Notes: generated by a model not told the origin, from the letters alone. 64,000 nt of DNA from Mucispirillum schaedleri (GCA_949287985.1 CASEIN010000062.1:25706-89705), one strand, 5' to 3'. Shown: positions 1 through 9,553, counted from the stretch's first letter. Numbers and translations are program-made.

Positions 1-824
1 TTGCCAATGAATTATCTAATTTTAAATTTGATTTGATAATTAACCTGCATTTATCACTGCGTTCTACTACTTTACTTTCACTTATTAAAGATACATATCT
101 TATAGGCTATTCTACTGCTGTTTTAAGCTATTTATTTAATAAGCGTATAGAAAAAAAGCAGGAACTTTGTGAAGTAGAGCGTAATTTAATGTTTTTAAGT
201 GTTTTATGTGATGATTTTTCACTTGATGAGGCAAAAAAATTAGGTGCAGGATTAGAAACATATGTTGATAAAAATATATATAGTAATACTACTTCATATT
301 TTTCATCTACTTCTCCCAATAAAAAAGTTGTAGGTATTGCACCAGGTAGTGTTTGGGCTACAAAAAGATATCCTACTGCAAGTTATATTAAAGTTGCAGA
401 AATGTTATATGAAAATGGGTATGCCATAGCATTATTTGGTGGTAAAGATGATATAGAAAGTCTTGATGAATTTGCCTCATCTTTTAAGTATCCATACTAT
501 GATTTTGCCTGCAAAACTTCATTAAGTGAGCTTCCTGCAATTATTAAATCAGCTGATTTATTACTTGTAAATGATAGCGGACTTATGCATATTGCATGCT
601 CAGTAGATACTCCATGTGTTGCAGTATTTGGACCTACTACAAAACAGCTTGGCTTTTTCCCTTATGATGAAAAGAGTATTGTTGTGGAAAATAATAATAT
701 ATCATGCAGACCTTGTGGTAAACATGGTGGTGATAAATGCCCTAAAAAGCATTTTCAATGTATGATGGATATTGATGCAGAACAAGTGTTTAATGCTGCA
801 CTTTCTATTTTAAATAAGGGTTAA
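1..824 (+). CDS. ADP-heptose:LPS heptosyltransferase-like GT9 protein (5' partial)
   Basis: Glycosyltransferase family 9 protein, probably adding heptose (or a related sugar) to the LPS inner core from an ADP-activated donor at the cytoplasmic face. The frame is open to the left edge (first full codon at base 3), so the N-terminus is missing. 273 residues are visible against about 330-350 for WaaF, so roughly 70 residues are lost. Visible GT9 features are PGSVWATKRYP in the linker/donor region, LLVNDSGLMHIA (the conserved D-S-G-x-x-H donor-site segment) and a cysteine-rich tail CRPCGKHGGDKCP that resembles WaaF. It ends 3 bases before the next gene, a second GT9 with the same tail, so the pair is likely co-transcribed. 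A TTG at 33 is not the true start, because homology to the family continues upstream of it. Confidence 0.85.
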   Translation, partial: ANELSNFKFDLIINLHLSLRSTTLLSLIKDTYLIGYSTAVLSYLFNKRIEKKQELCEVERNLMFLSVLCDDFSLDEAKKLGAGLETYVDKNIYSNTTSYFSSTSPNKKVVGIAPGSVWATKRYPTASYIKVAEMLYENGYAIALFGGKDDIESLDEFASSFKYPYYDFACKTSLSELPAIIKSADLLLVNDSGLMHIACSVDTPCVAVFGPTTKQLGFFPYDEKSIVVENNNISCRPCGKHGGDKCPKKHFQCMMDIDAEQVFNAALSILNKG

Positions 825-827
825 ATA

Positions 828-1802
828 ATGGCTGATATATTAATAATTCGCTTTAGTTCTTTAGGTGATATAGTTTTAACAACAGGTGTTATAAAATACG
901 TTTCTGAAAATTCAAAAGAAAAACTTAATATTGATTTTCTTACTTCATCTCATTTTGCAGGTATTTTGCAAGACTTTCCTTATATCCGTAATGTATATTG
1001 TATTAATAAAGGCGATTCATTAATAAAACTAAATGAAGTAATATCCACTATGCCTAACTATGATTATATTTTTGATTTACATGATAATATTCGTTCTTTA
1101 TTTACTCGCATTATTTCTAATTCTAAAAATTTTGTTTATAATAAAAATGCTTTTGCAAGAAGATTATTCGTTAAATTTAGACTTTGTAAATCACTATTAA
1201 AAGAACATACAGTTATAAAATATTTTAAACCTTTTATGAAAGCATTTAATTTACAAATGCCAGCTCTTGAACAGTTAAGGCCTTATTTTCCTGCACAATC
1301 AGTTGTAAAAAATAATAAGCTTAAGCATATTGTAGTCCACCCATTTGCATCAAAATATACAAAACAATGGCCATTTTTTTCAGAACTTGCTTCTGCACTT
1401 ATTGATGATGGTATACTTGTTACTGTAATAGGTGACGGCAGTATTGATTTACCCTCCCATGTGGTTGATAAAACAGGCAAAATTTCACTTTCTGCCTTAA
1501 AAGAATATATTTCTACAGCAGATGTTTTTATTACTACTGATTCTGGACCACTTCATATAGGAGTTGCCCTAAATGTGCCTACTATTGCCATATTTGGCTC
1601 AACAACAAAAGAATTAGGATTTTATCCTAGCTTTAATAATGTGAAAGTAGTAGAATATATCGGGTTAAAATGCAGGCCATGCCACATACATGGACTTAAT
1701 AAATGCCCAAAAAAACATTTTAAATGTATGATGGATATTGGTGTGGAAGAAATTAGATATCATATAAACAGCTCTCTATATTCTTCCCAAAAAGGTGATT
1801 AA
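828..1802 (+). CDS. Heptosyltransferase-like GT9 protein
   Basis: Complete 324-residue GT9 protein, likely a second LPS core heptosyltransferase. The N-terminus IIRFSSLGDIVLTTGV (residues 6-21) is the family acceptor-side motif with the conserved S-L-G-D. TTDSGPLHIGVA (about 238-249) is the ADP-heptose-binding segment, and GSTTKELGF follows it. The tail CRPCHIHGLNKCPKKHF (about 282-298) carries the same cysteine pattern as the gene just upstream, so the two are tandem paralogues. ATG start 3 bases after the upstream stop; the next gene begins 1 base after its stop, suggesting one transcript. The exact sugar acceptor cannot be read from sequence. Confidence 0.87.
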   Translation: MADILIIRFSSLGDIVLTTGVIKYVSENSKEKLNIDFLTSSHFAGILQDFPYIRNVYCINKGDSLIKLNEVISTMPNYDYIFDLHDNIRSLFTRIISNSKNFVYNKNAFARRLFVKFRLCKSLLKEHTVIKYFKPFMKAFNLQMPALEQLRPYFPAQSVVKNNKLKHIVVHPFASKYTKQWPFFSELASALIDDGILVTVIGDGSIDLPSHVVDKTGKISLSALKEYISTADVFITTDSGPLHIGVALNVPTIAIFGSTTKELGFYPSFNNVKVVEYIGLKCRPCHIHGLNKCPKKHFKCMMDIGVEEIRYHINSSLYSSQKGD

Positions 1803-2372
1803 ATGAATAAATTTATTTTCCTTATTCTTCTTATTATTCCTTTATCATTATCTGCTCAAAATGCATTTGAGTATAAATTTATTAATAACTATAAAGCAAT
1901 GGATTCTCAAATGGCAATAGAATATATTTATAGAGTAATAAATCCTAAATTTCCAGGCAATACCCATTTAAAAACTGAAACTATTAAACTTGATAGAGAA
2001 AATCTTATAATGATTAGCCTTTATTATGCAGAATATGATGGCGCTACTCGTGGAGAAAGTAAGTATTTTATTTCCTTTTGGAAACAGCATTATGGATATA
2101 TTGAATGTGTTGGTTCAAATATTTTAAATGTTTATGACCCACAGGTTACTATTGCAAATAATATTATTACAATTAAAGGTAAAAGACGTTATGAGCCATT
2201 AGCAACTTATTATTATTCATTTATATATAAAAATAACATTTTTCTTTATAATAATATTTTTAGTGTATATATTGATGCTGATAATAAAACTATTTCTAAA
2301 TACCACTACTCATCAGATAATAACTCAATTAAAATGAACTCCATATTTGCAGATGAGCTTATTAAGGACTAA
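1803..2372 (+). CDS. Exported protein of unknown function (189 aa)
   Basis: I do not recognise this family. The first 19 residues, MNKFIFLILLIIPLSLSAQ, form a classic signal peptide with an A-type cleavage site, and no further membrane segment follows, so the product is probably periplasmic or surface-associated. The remainder is rich in Tyr, Ile and Asn and alternates polar and hydrophobic residues, suggesting beta structure. It starts directly after the GT9 stop and ends 3 bases before another signal-peptide protein, so the four genes look like one operon. A role in envelope biogenesis is only guilt by association. Confidence 0.7.
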   Translation: MNKFIFLILLIIPLSLSAQNAFEYKFINNYKAMDSQMAIEYIYRVINPKFPGNTHLKTETIKLDRENLIMISLYYAEYDGATRGESKYFISFWKQHYGYIECVGSNILNVYDPQVTIANNIITIKGKRRYEPLATYYYSFIYKNNIFLYNNIFSVYIDADNKTISKYHYSSDNNSIKMNSIFADELIKD

Positions 2373-2375
2373 ATT

Positions 2376-3014
2376 ATGAGATTTTTTATTTGCTTATTTT
2401 TTTTATTTGTTTCATTTAATTTATACGCATCAGAATTTTTTAATCCAGAAAAATATTCTTCACATATTCTATCGCTTAATGAAGCTTTAAATTACCATTT
2501 TTCTTCTGCAAACATTTTAAAATATAATATTTCTTCTTATGATGAATATGAAAAACTATTATCTTCTAACAGCACTTTAAATTTATCACTTGATTATACT
2601 ACACTTGATTTTTCTATTGGAGATTTTAACTATAAAGTTTTACTTTTAGTAGGCACAAGCAATGATACAATGATGCGACCTGATGGCAGTGGTGCAGGCT
2701 ATATTACTATATGGTTGCAGCAAAACGATAAATTTAAACTTATTGCTTCCAATGAAATATATTCTATATACGGTGTATCTTTATCTTTTGATGAAGAAAA
2801 TCAGGTAATAGAAATAGATTCTCCTATGGGCCAGTGTGAAACTGTTTTCTTTAGAACTACTCTTTCTATTAAAAATCATCAAGTTTACTATAATACTGTG
2901 GACATAAGCTTTCTAACTACTGAAAATACTATGAAAACTAATATTATATATAGTAATAAGAAAGATCAACCAATATTGTTAAATGATAAAAACGGACTTA
3001 CTTTTAACTATTAA
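2376..3014 (+). CDS. Exported protein of unknown function (212 aa)
   Basis: Unrecognised protein with an N-terminal signal peptide (MRFFICLFFLFVSFNLYAS, residues 1-19) and a soluble, probably beta-rich body. It sits 3 bases downstream of the preceding exported protein and shares its general make-up, including a central segment with glycine, aspartate and tryptophan (GAGYITIWLQQND, about residues 107-119), but I see no clear family motif. Last gene of the left-edge + strand group; 336 bases of AT-rich non-coding DNA follow. Probably periplasmic; function unknown. Confidence 0.68.
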   Translation: MRFFICLFFLFVSFNLYASEFFNPEKYSSHILSLNEALNYHFSSANILKYNISSYDEYEKLLSSNSTLNLSLDYTTLDFSIGDFNYKVLLLVGTSNDTMMRPDGSGAGYITIWLQQNDKFKLIASNEIYSIYGVSLSFDEENQVIEIDSPMGQCETVFFRTTLSIKNHQVYYNTVDISFLTTENTMKTNIIYSNKKDQPILLNDKNGLTFNY

Positions 3015-3350
3015 ATATTATAACTTATTATTATCTTTATTATCTTTTTATTAATTTTATCATTTAGTTATTATTAAATAATTTAAATTTTTCATTTACT
3101 ATTTATTCTATATGTTCTTATTTACTTAATTTTCTGTATTTCTATTTTTTAAATATAAAATATAAATTTTTATAATATTACATTTAGATTATATTAGCTA
3201 TTATTCTTTATAATTATATTTGATTCTTATATCAATATAAAGTTCTTACTTTTTGATATTTTAATATGTTTGTTTTTCATACTTGTAAAAGAACAGTTAT
3301 ATTATTTTTGTTTTAAAAATAATGGGGAGCTTATGCTCCCCATGTGTTAT
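3015..3350. other. Non-coding AT-rich gap between convergent genes
   Basis: 336 bases between a + strand gene and a - strand gene that converge. It is extremely AT-rich and T-rich on the + strand. I see no convincing reading frame, tRNA or repeat. The only structured element is the terminator hairpin at 3324-3341 belonging to the - strand gene. Confidence 0.6.
3316..3341 (-). terminator. Rho-independent terminator for the transglycosylase operon
   Basis: On the - strand a perfect 7-bp GC-rich stem (3335-3341 pairing with 3324-3330, GGGGAGC/GCTCCCC, 4-base loop) lies 10 bases after the stop codon at 3351 and is followed by an A/T-rich tract ATTATTTTT. This is a good intrinsic terminator for the mltD-like gene and the genes upstream of it. 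Confidence 0.75.
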
Positions 3351-4934
3351 TTATCTTGAGTTTTTCTTTATTGTAAGCATTCTGCCTGCATAAATATTAT
3401 TACCTGCAATTTTATTTGCTTTTTTAATACTTGATACTGATGTGTTAAATTTTTTAGCAATAGACCATAGAGAATCACCACTTCGAACTCTATATTTTAC
3501 AGCAACCTGCCTTGATTTTTTCTTAGATGCATAACGAACATTGCTGTAACCATCTTTTGTAACCATTATATATTGACCTGGGTATATTCTACTTGGTCGT
3601 ATATTTGGGTTTAATTTTTGTAAGTCTTTTAATCTCATGTTATGGTTATGGGCAATTGCTATAAATGTATCACCTTTTCTTACTTTATAGTATTTCGGAT
3701 CAATTTTACCTAAAACTTGTGCAAAAGCATTATCTATTTTGCTATTTGTCATATCTGGTATTGGTATAAATACTTTTCTTGATGTTAAAAGAGTTTCCCG
3801 ACTTATACCATTAACTCTTAAAATATCTTCTTTTTTAACACCATATTTTTTTGCAATAGAAGCAACTTCCTCGCCACGTTTACCTTCATATATTTTATAT
3901 CTTGCTCTTTCATCTTTGCTGGCTGCAGCAATAATTGCCTGAGCCTGCTTATCTTTTTTATAAGGAACTCTTATTGTATATTCTCTTGGTGGTGTTAATG
4001 GCAGTTTTAATGCTGGGTTTAAATCTCTCATTACATCATAACTTACATCTAACTCATCAGCAAGCCAGTATATATTTGTGCTTGCAGGTGCTTTTATAGA
4101 AGAAAAAAGCATTGGCATATCTGTTGGTGGTGTAAATCCATATTTTAAATAGTTTTTATAGATGATTAATTGTGCTAAATATTTTGGCACATAATCTCTT
4201 GTTTCTAATTTTAGTGTATTTCTGCTTGAAATTTTAAAGAAATCATTTGTGTCATGTTTTTTTATGGCTTTTGCCATACGTGTTGGTCCTGCATTGTATG
4301 CTGCAAGTGCAAGATACCAGTCACCAAAACGTTCATATAATGCTTTTAAATATTTGGCAGCTGCACGTGTTGCTTTTTCAAAATCCCTGCGTTCATCTAT
4401 CCAAAAATCCTGCTCCATACCATACATCTTACCAGTGCCCTGCATAAACTGCCACATACCTGTTGCTCCAGCATGGCTTACTGCATGAGTATTATAACCA
4501 CTTTCTGTAAATGCAAGCACAACTAAATCACTAGGTAGTCCTTCCTGTAAAAATATATCACGGACAAGATACATATATTTATTTGACCTGTTAAGCCAGC
4601 TTTGAGTAGTAGAAGGCACTCTTTCAGTAAAATACTGAATATAGGCATTTACTCTGCCTGTCATTGCCATTGGCACATTAAACTCTTTAAATTCCTTATA
4701 ATATGTTTCACCACTATCTACATTTTCTGCCTGGTATGATGAATAAATAGTCAAATCTGGAAGTGGTAGAATATGCTCGTCAATTGCTGTAAATATTTCA
4801 TAATATTCTCCCTTTTCCTTACTTACTCTGCCTGCCTCTCTTAATGTTTCTTTAGCCTGCTGATTTCCTGTTCCTGCACAGCTTGTAATTAATAATGCTG
4901 TTATTAATGCTAAACTTAACTTGCCTTTTTTCAT
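3351..4934 (-). CDS. mltD: MltD-like membrane-bound lytic transglycosylase with LysM repeats
   Basis: Lytic murein transglycosylase that cleaves the MurNAc-GlcNAc bond in peptidoglycan with 1,6-anhydro product formation. The start is set at the ATG at 4934 (RBS AAGGAA); an in-frame GTG at 4949 is less likely. It has a lipoprotein signal with lipobox LITSC (Cys19), so it is probably anchored in the outer membrane. The SLT domain shows ESGYNTHAVSHAGATGMWQF with the catalytic Glu near residue 144, then GDWYLALAAYNAGP. The C-terminal half has two clear LysM domains (KYYKVRKGDTFIAIA and VKYRVRSGDSLWSIA) and a third, weaker one before them, for peptidoglycan binding. 527 residues; E. coli MltD has about 450. 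It follows an LpoA-like lipoprotein gene directly, which fits a cell-wall role. Confidence 0.9.
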   Translation of the reverse strand: MKKGKLSLALITALLITSCAGTGNQQAKETLREAGRVSKEKGEYYEIFTAIDEHILPLPDLTIYSSYQAENVDSGETYYKEFKEFNVPMAMTGRVNAYIQYFTERVPSTTQSWLNRSNKYMYLVRDIFLQEGLPSDLVVLAFTESGYNTHAVSHAGATGMWQFMQGTGKMYGMEQDFWIDERRDFEKATRAAAKYLKALYERFGDWYLALAAYNAGPTRMAKAIKKHDTNDFFKISSRNTLKLETRDYVPKYLAQLIIYKNYLKYGFTPPTDMPMLFSSIKAPASTNIYWLADELDVSYDVMRDLNPALKLPLTPPREYTIRVPYKKDKQAQAIIAAASKDERARYKIYEGKRGEEVASIAKKYGVKKEDILRVNGISRETLLTSRKVFIPIPDMTNSKIDNAFAQVLGKIDPKYYKVRKGDTFIAIAHNHNMRLKDLQKLNPNIRPSRIYPGQYIMVTKDGYSNVRYASKKKSRQVAVKYRVRSGDSLWSIAKKFNTSVSSIKKANKIAGNNIYAGRMLTIKKNSR

Positions 4935-4949
4935 TGTTCCTTTTTCCAC

Positions 4950-6524
4950 CTATGGAAGCAATTCTTCACCTTCGTATTCCTTCGGTTTATATCTTGCTTT
5001 TTCTATTAATTTATTTCCATTTGAATATAGTAATACAGCAGGTCTAATAGCATAACCATCAACTATCTTTTCAATACCTGTTATATATTTTCCATCTTTA
5101 TTTTTATTTACCACTTTATTTATATAAGTGATAATATCATAACCTAATGCGCCCTTACCACTTAATGGCATACCATAGAAACTTTTAAAATCTGCTGCCA
5201 CTCGTTTATATTCTGGATCATCTACCAAATATGATGATGTTAAAATATATGTTCCTCTAAAGTAACTTTTCTGGTCATCAGATATATCATATTCTGGTAT
5301 ATATGCTGTCATTATTAACACATCTTGCCTTGTTGCATTAACCTGATAGTATTTTGCAATAGGTAAAACTTCAAGTATCTCTTTTTCATCTGCAATAATA
5401 ATTATTATATATGAGCTTTTACTACTGCCTTGTAATACGTTTCTCATTTCTGATTGATGGTCTTTTATATCTATTGTAAAAGCTTTTTTACCCTTGCTTT
5501 GAAAACTATCAGCAATTATCTTGCCATGTGATTTATATTTTTCTGAAGTAACTATTACTGCCATGCTTTTATTTGTTACAATATTAAGTCCTGTGGCTAC
5601 TTCACTAAGCTGTAAATAATCAACCCCTAGGTTTGATTTTACTCCACCTATAAATAAGTCGTAATTATTTAACCTAAGTAACATATCTGACCTGCTTTTT
5701 TCATCTGCTGCAAAATCTGATACTGGTTCTAACTGGTAATTATTATTATATTTACCCATACCATATATTATACCTGAAGCAACATCATCAAATATATCAC
5801 CACCTGCAATTTTTATTTTTGCATCTGGGTCTAAATCAATATTTTTTATTTCTTCGCTTTTTGTATCTTTTCCATCAATATTATCAACAGCTCCACCTAT
5901 TCCCAATGCTTTTAAATAATCTTCATAGGACATATCATCTGTAACAATTGGTAAATCTTGGTTTTTTATTTCTTTAGCTGCTATTTCTTCAAATTTCTTT
6001 TTACCATTTATTGCCACATCTATACATGAATTAATTTCTCCATCGCCAATAACAAGCACTCCATACTGGTTACAGTATATTTGCATAACTCTCATATATA
6101 CTGGTGTTCTTCTCATTTCTTTTACTTGGTTACTTAAATTAATAGCTGCTCCCTTTTCACCTTCCCTTAAAAGAGATTCCATTTTCCAAAGCTTACCAAA
6201 TATACTCATTTCTTCATTTAAATGTTTTGAATTATAACTTTTATCAATTAATAACTTACCGTAATTTTCATCACCATAATATAAGTAATATGAGCCTAAT
6301 AATAATGTTGCAGAATCTGCCACAAATAAATCAGGGTTTACAGTCAACTCCCTTAATTTAACAATATCTTGGTTTTGTAACTGCCTTGCAGCATAATATT
6401 CTGGGTAAAATGTTTTACCAGATTTTCCTATTAGCCCACAACCAGATAATACTACAACTAAACTAATGGCTAATAATACAGTAAGTGCGTGTAATTGGTT
6501 CATCAATCCTAATATTCCTAACAT
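4950..6524 (-). CDS. LpoA/LppC-like lipoprotein, periplasmic-binding-protein fold
   Basis: Predicted outer-membrane lipoprotein of the penicillin-binding-protein-activator (LppC/LpoA) type. It has a lipoprotein signal with lipobox VVLSGC (Cys29), a helical N-terminal region of about 180 residues, then a type 1 periplasmic-binding-protein-like domain (about 270-500) with alternating hydrophobic strands such as MAVIVTSEKYKSHGK and YIIIIIADEKE. In known systems LpoA stimulates a bifunctional PBP; the partner is not in this window. The ATG at 6524 has a good RBS (GAGAGG) and lies inside the 3' end of rsmG, a 62-base overlap; an alternative ATG at 6503 has a poor RBS spacing. It is followed directly by the lytic transglycosylase gene. 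The family call is moderately sure, the PBP link is inferred. Confidence 0.72.
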   Translation of the reverse strand: MLGILGLMNQLHALTVLLAISLVVVLSGCGLIGKSGKTFYPEYYAARQLQNQDIVKLRELTVNPDLFVADSATLLLGSYYLYYGDENYGKLLIDKSYNSKHLNEEMSIFGKLWKMESLLREGEKGAAINLSNQVKEMRRTPVYMRVMQIYCNQYGVLVIGDGEINSCIDVAINGKKKFEEIAAKEIKNQDLPIVTDDMSYEDYLKALGIGGAVDNIDGKDTKSEEIKNIDLDPDAKIKIAGGDIFDDVASGIIYGMGKYNNNYQLEPVSDFAADEKSRSDMLLRLNNYDLFIGGVKSNLGVDYLQLSEVATGLNIVTNKSMAVIVTSEKYKSHGKIIADSFQSKGKKAFTIDIKDHQSEMRNVLQGSSKSSYIIIIIADEKEILEVLPIAKYYQVNATRQDVLIMTAYIPEYDISDDQKSYFRGTYILTSSYLVDDPEYKRVAADFKSFYGMPLSGKGALGYDIITYINKVVNKNKDGKYITGIEKIVDGYAIRPAVLLYSNGNKLIEKARYKPKEYEGEELLP

Positions 6525-7050
6525 TTAAACCTCTCTTTTGTAATACAGGCTTTGCTTCTATAAGTTCTTGTTGCAGCTTTTCGCCTTTATACATTATCCA
6601 TTTTGTATTATTATGTGATATATTTCTTGTATTTTTAAGTAACTCTTTTACAGTAGATACTCCCCTTGCTGTAATAATATCATATTTTCTGTCTTTTATA
6701 TTTTCAACTCTAGTATTTAATACTTCTACATTTTTAAGTTCAAGTTCATTTGCTGCCTGTTCTAAAAACTTACATTTTTTACCAATACTTTCTATTAAAG
6801 TAATAGAAATATCTGGGTAATATATGGCAAGGACAATACCCGGAAAACCACCACCACTGCCAATATCTGCTAATTTTCCTTCTGGCTTGCCATATTCTAA
6901 AAAGTAATATATGCTGTCGTAATAATGTTTTAAATAAAATTCATCACGCTCTTTTATGGCAGTTAAGTTTATTTGGCAGTTTATATGCATATTATAAAAA
7001 TATGCAAGTTTTTTTTCTATTATTTCATCAGTTTTTAATATTTTATCCAT
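6463..7050 (-). CDS. rsmG: 16S rRNA (guanine527-N7)-methyltransferase RsmG
   Basis: SAM-dependent methyltransferase that makes m7G527 in 16S rRNA. 195 residues, slightly short of the usual 205-215. The SAM-binding motif LADIGSGGGFPGIVLAI is near residues 60-76, followed by ITLIESIGKKCKFLEQA and the ITARGVS segment typical of the family. The ATG at 7050 overlaps the end of mnmG by 8 bases; the mnmG-rsmG (gidA-gidB) pairing is a widely conserved neighbourhood. The 3' end overlaps the next lipoprotein gene by 62 bases. Confidence 0.92.
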   Translation of the reverse strand: MDKILKTDEIIEKKLAYFYNMHINCQINLTAIKERDEFYLKHYYDSIYYFLEYGKPEGKLADIGSGGGFPGIVLAIYYPDISITLIESIGKKCKFLEQAANELELKNVEVLNTRVENIKDRKYDIITARGVSTVKELLKNTRNISHNNTKWIMYKGEKLQQELIEAKPVLQKRGLNVRNIRIDEPITRTYCIISH

Positions 7051-8911
7051 TATTTTTATACTCTTTATTAATTGCTATCTCTAAAATAGAGCATACAGAA
7101 AAGCTCATTCCCGGTATTCTTAAAGCCTGCCCTATGGTTTTTGGCCTTATTTTACTAAGCTTTTCCACATATTCTCGTCTTAGCCCTGCAATTTGTGTGT
7201 AATCTATGTTATCGGGTATTTTTTTATTCTCTAAAGATTGATATTTTTTTATATCCTCTTCCTGCAAGCTTATATATCCTTCATATTTTATTATTGTTTC
7301 CACCTGCTTTGCACTTCTTCCTGTAAGTGATGTCAGCCCCATATCCAAAATCATATTAATATTTGTTTCTGGCCGCTTTAAAAATTCATAGCATGATATA
7401 CCACGCTCTAAATTTATACCATATTTTTCCAGCTTTTCTCTATTATCTTTTAACCTTATTGTTTCGTTCTTAAATTTTTCAACTTCTTTATATACTTCAT
7501 CTTTTTCTTTTATAAACCTTTCATATCTTGTTTTTGATATTAATCCAAATTTATATCCATAATCTATTAATCTATATTCTGCATTATCTTCCCTTAGATG
7601 AAGCCTGTATTCTCCACGGGAAGTAAACATTCTATATGGCTCATCTACTCCCTTAGTAATTAAATCATCAGTTAGCACTCCAATATAGCTTTCATTTCTT
7701 CCCAATATAAAATGTTCTTTATTATCAATAATTAAGACTGCATTTATACCAGCCATAAGTCCTTGACATGCTGCCTCTTCATATCCACTTGTTCCATTTA
7801 TTTGCCCTGCAAAATAAAGACCTTTTACTAATTTAGTTTCATATGTTCCATAAAGAATAGTTGGTTGATATGCTTCATATTCTATGGCATATGCTGGGCG
7901 TATAAACTCACATTTTTCTAACCCCTTAATTGTTCTATATGCTTTAAGCTGTGCATCCACTGGAAGCGATGTGGAAAACCCGTTAGGGTATACTTCCATA
8001 CTATCATAACCTTCACGTTCTAAAATTATTTGATGACGGTTTCTTTCAGGAAATTTTGCTATTTTATCTTCCATACTTGGGCAGTATCTTGGACCTATTC
8101 CCTTATCTTTTGAGTTATAATAAATACTTCTATGGATATTTTCTTTAACTATTTTATGGGTTTCTTCATTAGTGTATGTTGCATAGCACTTAATTTGTGG
8201 CAGTGGAAATTCTGTATTTTCAAATGAAAATGGAATTTTTTCACCCTGCATTTCATATACTTCTAATTTTGAATAGTCAATTGTCCTATAATCTATCCTT
8301 GCTGGTGTTCCTGTTTTTAACCTTACAGGTATAAAACCTATTTCCTGTAATGATTTTGCAAGAGCAATTGATGGCAGTTCATATGTTCTTCCTGCCCTAT
8401 ATGATGTTTCACCAATAAACACTTTACCATTTAAAAATGTTCCTGTAGCAACTATTATCTTCCTACAGGAAAATATTTCCCCCCATATATCTTCTACTGC
8501 TTTTACTTCATTTTTTTCAATTATTATTTTACTTACTTCACCTTGTTTTACATCTAAATTATCTTGAGTTTGTAATATATTAACCATACGGCTCATATAT
8601 CTTTTTTTATCAGCCTGTGCTCTTGAACTCTGTGCTGCTGCACCTTTTTTGCTGTTTAACATTTGAAATTGAATACATGATGCATCAATATTTTTTGCCA
8701 TTTCACCACCTAATGCATCAATATCTTTTACAAGGTTACCTTTAGCAAGCCCTCCAATTGCAGGGTTACAGCTCATTTGTGCAATACTATCTACTGTAGA
8801 AGTTAAAAGTAGTGTTTTTGCTCCCATTCTAGATGCTGCAAGTGCTGCTTCACAGCCTGCATGTCCACCACCAATAACTATGATATCATATTTTTTATTT
8901 ATCATATCCAT
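7043..8911 (-). CDS. mnmG: MnmG-like tRNA uridine-5-carboxymethylaminomethyl modification protein, copy 1
   Basis: FAD-dependent protein that works with MnmE to install the cmnm5 group on wobble U34 of certain tRNAs. The N-terminus has the FAD motif IIVIGGGHAGCEAALAA and SCNPAIGGLAKGNLVKD; the C-terminus has the helical domain ending RPKTIGQALRIPG. The segment usually read KGPAV near residue 90 is KGAAAQ here, unlike the second copy at 10692-12545. About 620 residues. Of the candidate starts, GTG 8920, ATG 8911 and ATG 8905, none has a strong RBS; I chose 8911. Followed by rsmG with an 8-base overlap. The presence of two mnmG-like genes means one may have a diverged role; mnmE lies at 16982. 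Confidence 0.9.
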   Translation of the reverse strand: MDMINKKYDIIVIGGGHAGCEAALAASRMGAKTLLLTSTVDSIAQMSCNPAIGGLAKGNLVKDIDALGGEMAKNIDASCIQFQMLNSKKGAAAQSSRAQADKKRYMSRMVNILQTQDNLDVKQGEVSKIIIEKNEVKAVEDIWGEIFSCRKIIVATGTFLNGKVFIGETSYRAGRTYELPSIALAKSLQEIGFIPVRLKTGTPARIDYRTIDYSKLEVYEMQGEKIPFSFENTEFPLPQIKCYATYTNEETHKIVKENIHRSIYYNSKDKGIGPRYCPSMEDKIAKFPERNRHQIILEREGYDSMEVYPNGFSTSLPVDAQLKAYRTIKGLEKCEFIRPAYAIEYEAYQPTILYGTYETKLVKGLYFAGQINGTSGYEEAACQGLMAGINAVLIIDNKEHFILGRNESYIGVLTDDLITKGVDEPYRMFTSRGEYRLHLREDNAEYRLIDYGYKFGLISKTRYERFIKEKDEVYKEVEKFKNETIRLKDNREKLEKYGINLERGISCYEFLKRPETNINMILDMGLTSLTGRSAKQVETIIKYEGYISLQEEDIKKYQSLENKKIPDNIDYTQIAGLRREYVEKLSKIRPKTIGQALRIPGMSFSVCSILEIAINKEYKNNG

Positions 8912-8920
8912 TATATTCAC

Positions 8921-9304
8921 TTATATTTTTCAGCTTTCTTTATTTTATTAATTTCATATCTTTTTCTTAATGATAAGTTTATATATATTCTTATAAAATT
9001 TATCAATTAGTCAATATTTTTCTTATTTTTTCTTAATTTTTTAAAAGCATTTTCGTTTTTATTTAATCTTTTATAAATAATGTTTCACCAATAACAATAT
9101 TATTTGTTTTTTCTATTCTATTTTCTATACTTTTCTTATTTCATATTTTTATTTTATTCGTAAGTTTTATTTAAAACATATCTTATATTATATCCTACAT
9201 ATTTTGTATTTAATATACCTATGTAATTTTTATTTTTGATATTTTTTAATAGTTTTATGCTTTCTATCAATTCTTAACATACTTATTATATATAGTGTTT
9301 TGTT
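8921..9304. other. Non-coding AT-rich gap upstream of mnmG copy 1
   Basis: About 384 bases of AT-rich DNA, with T-rich runs on the + strand, between two - strand genes. It should hold the promoter of the mnmG-rsmG-lipoprotein-mltD run, but I cannot pick out one convincing -35/-10 pair among so many AT-rich matches. No parS, DnaA box, tRNA or hairpin terminator seen. Confidence 0.5.
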
Positions 9305-9553
9305 TTAACTTTCAATTCTTAGTAATACTGCTGTTATAATTGCTATAACTACTGCCATTATAAAACTATTTCTTTGGCTTTTTCCACGCCAAATATAAGT
9401 AAAAGTAAACAGCACCATAAATAATATTATTAAATATATATGATGATAGCCTGTATCCATCATACTTCTAATAGCAGCTGCTAACACACCTGTTATGGTA
9501 ACAAGTGAAAGTATAAAAAATAATATTATTTTAAATGCTTTAAACTTATTCAT
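9305..9553 (-). CDS. Small membrane protein of unknown function (82 aa)
   Basis: Unrecognised 82-residue protein with about three hydrophobic segments (residues 8-28, 38-52 and 62-78), so predicted integral to the inner membrane. It begins MNKFKAF and has a short basic loop YIWRGKSQRN between the second and third segments. It lies 19 bases downstream of another small membrane protein, and both are separated from their neighbours by long AT-rich gaps, so they probably form their own small unit. No domain identified. Confidence 0.55.
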   Translation of the reverse strand: MNKFKAFKIILFFILSLVTITGVLAAAIRSMMDTGYHHIYLIILFMVLFTFTYIWRGKSQRNSFIMAVVIAIITAVLLRIES

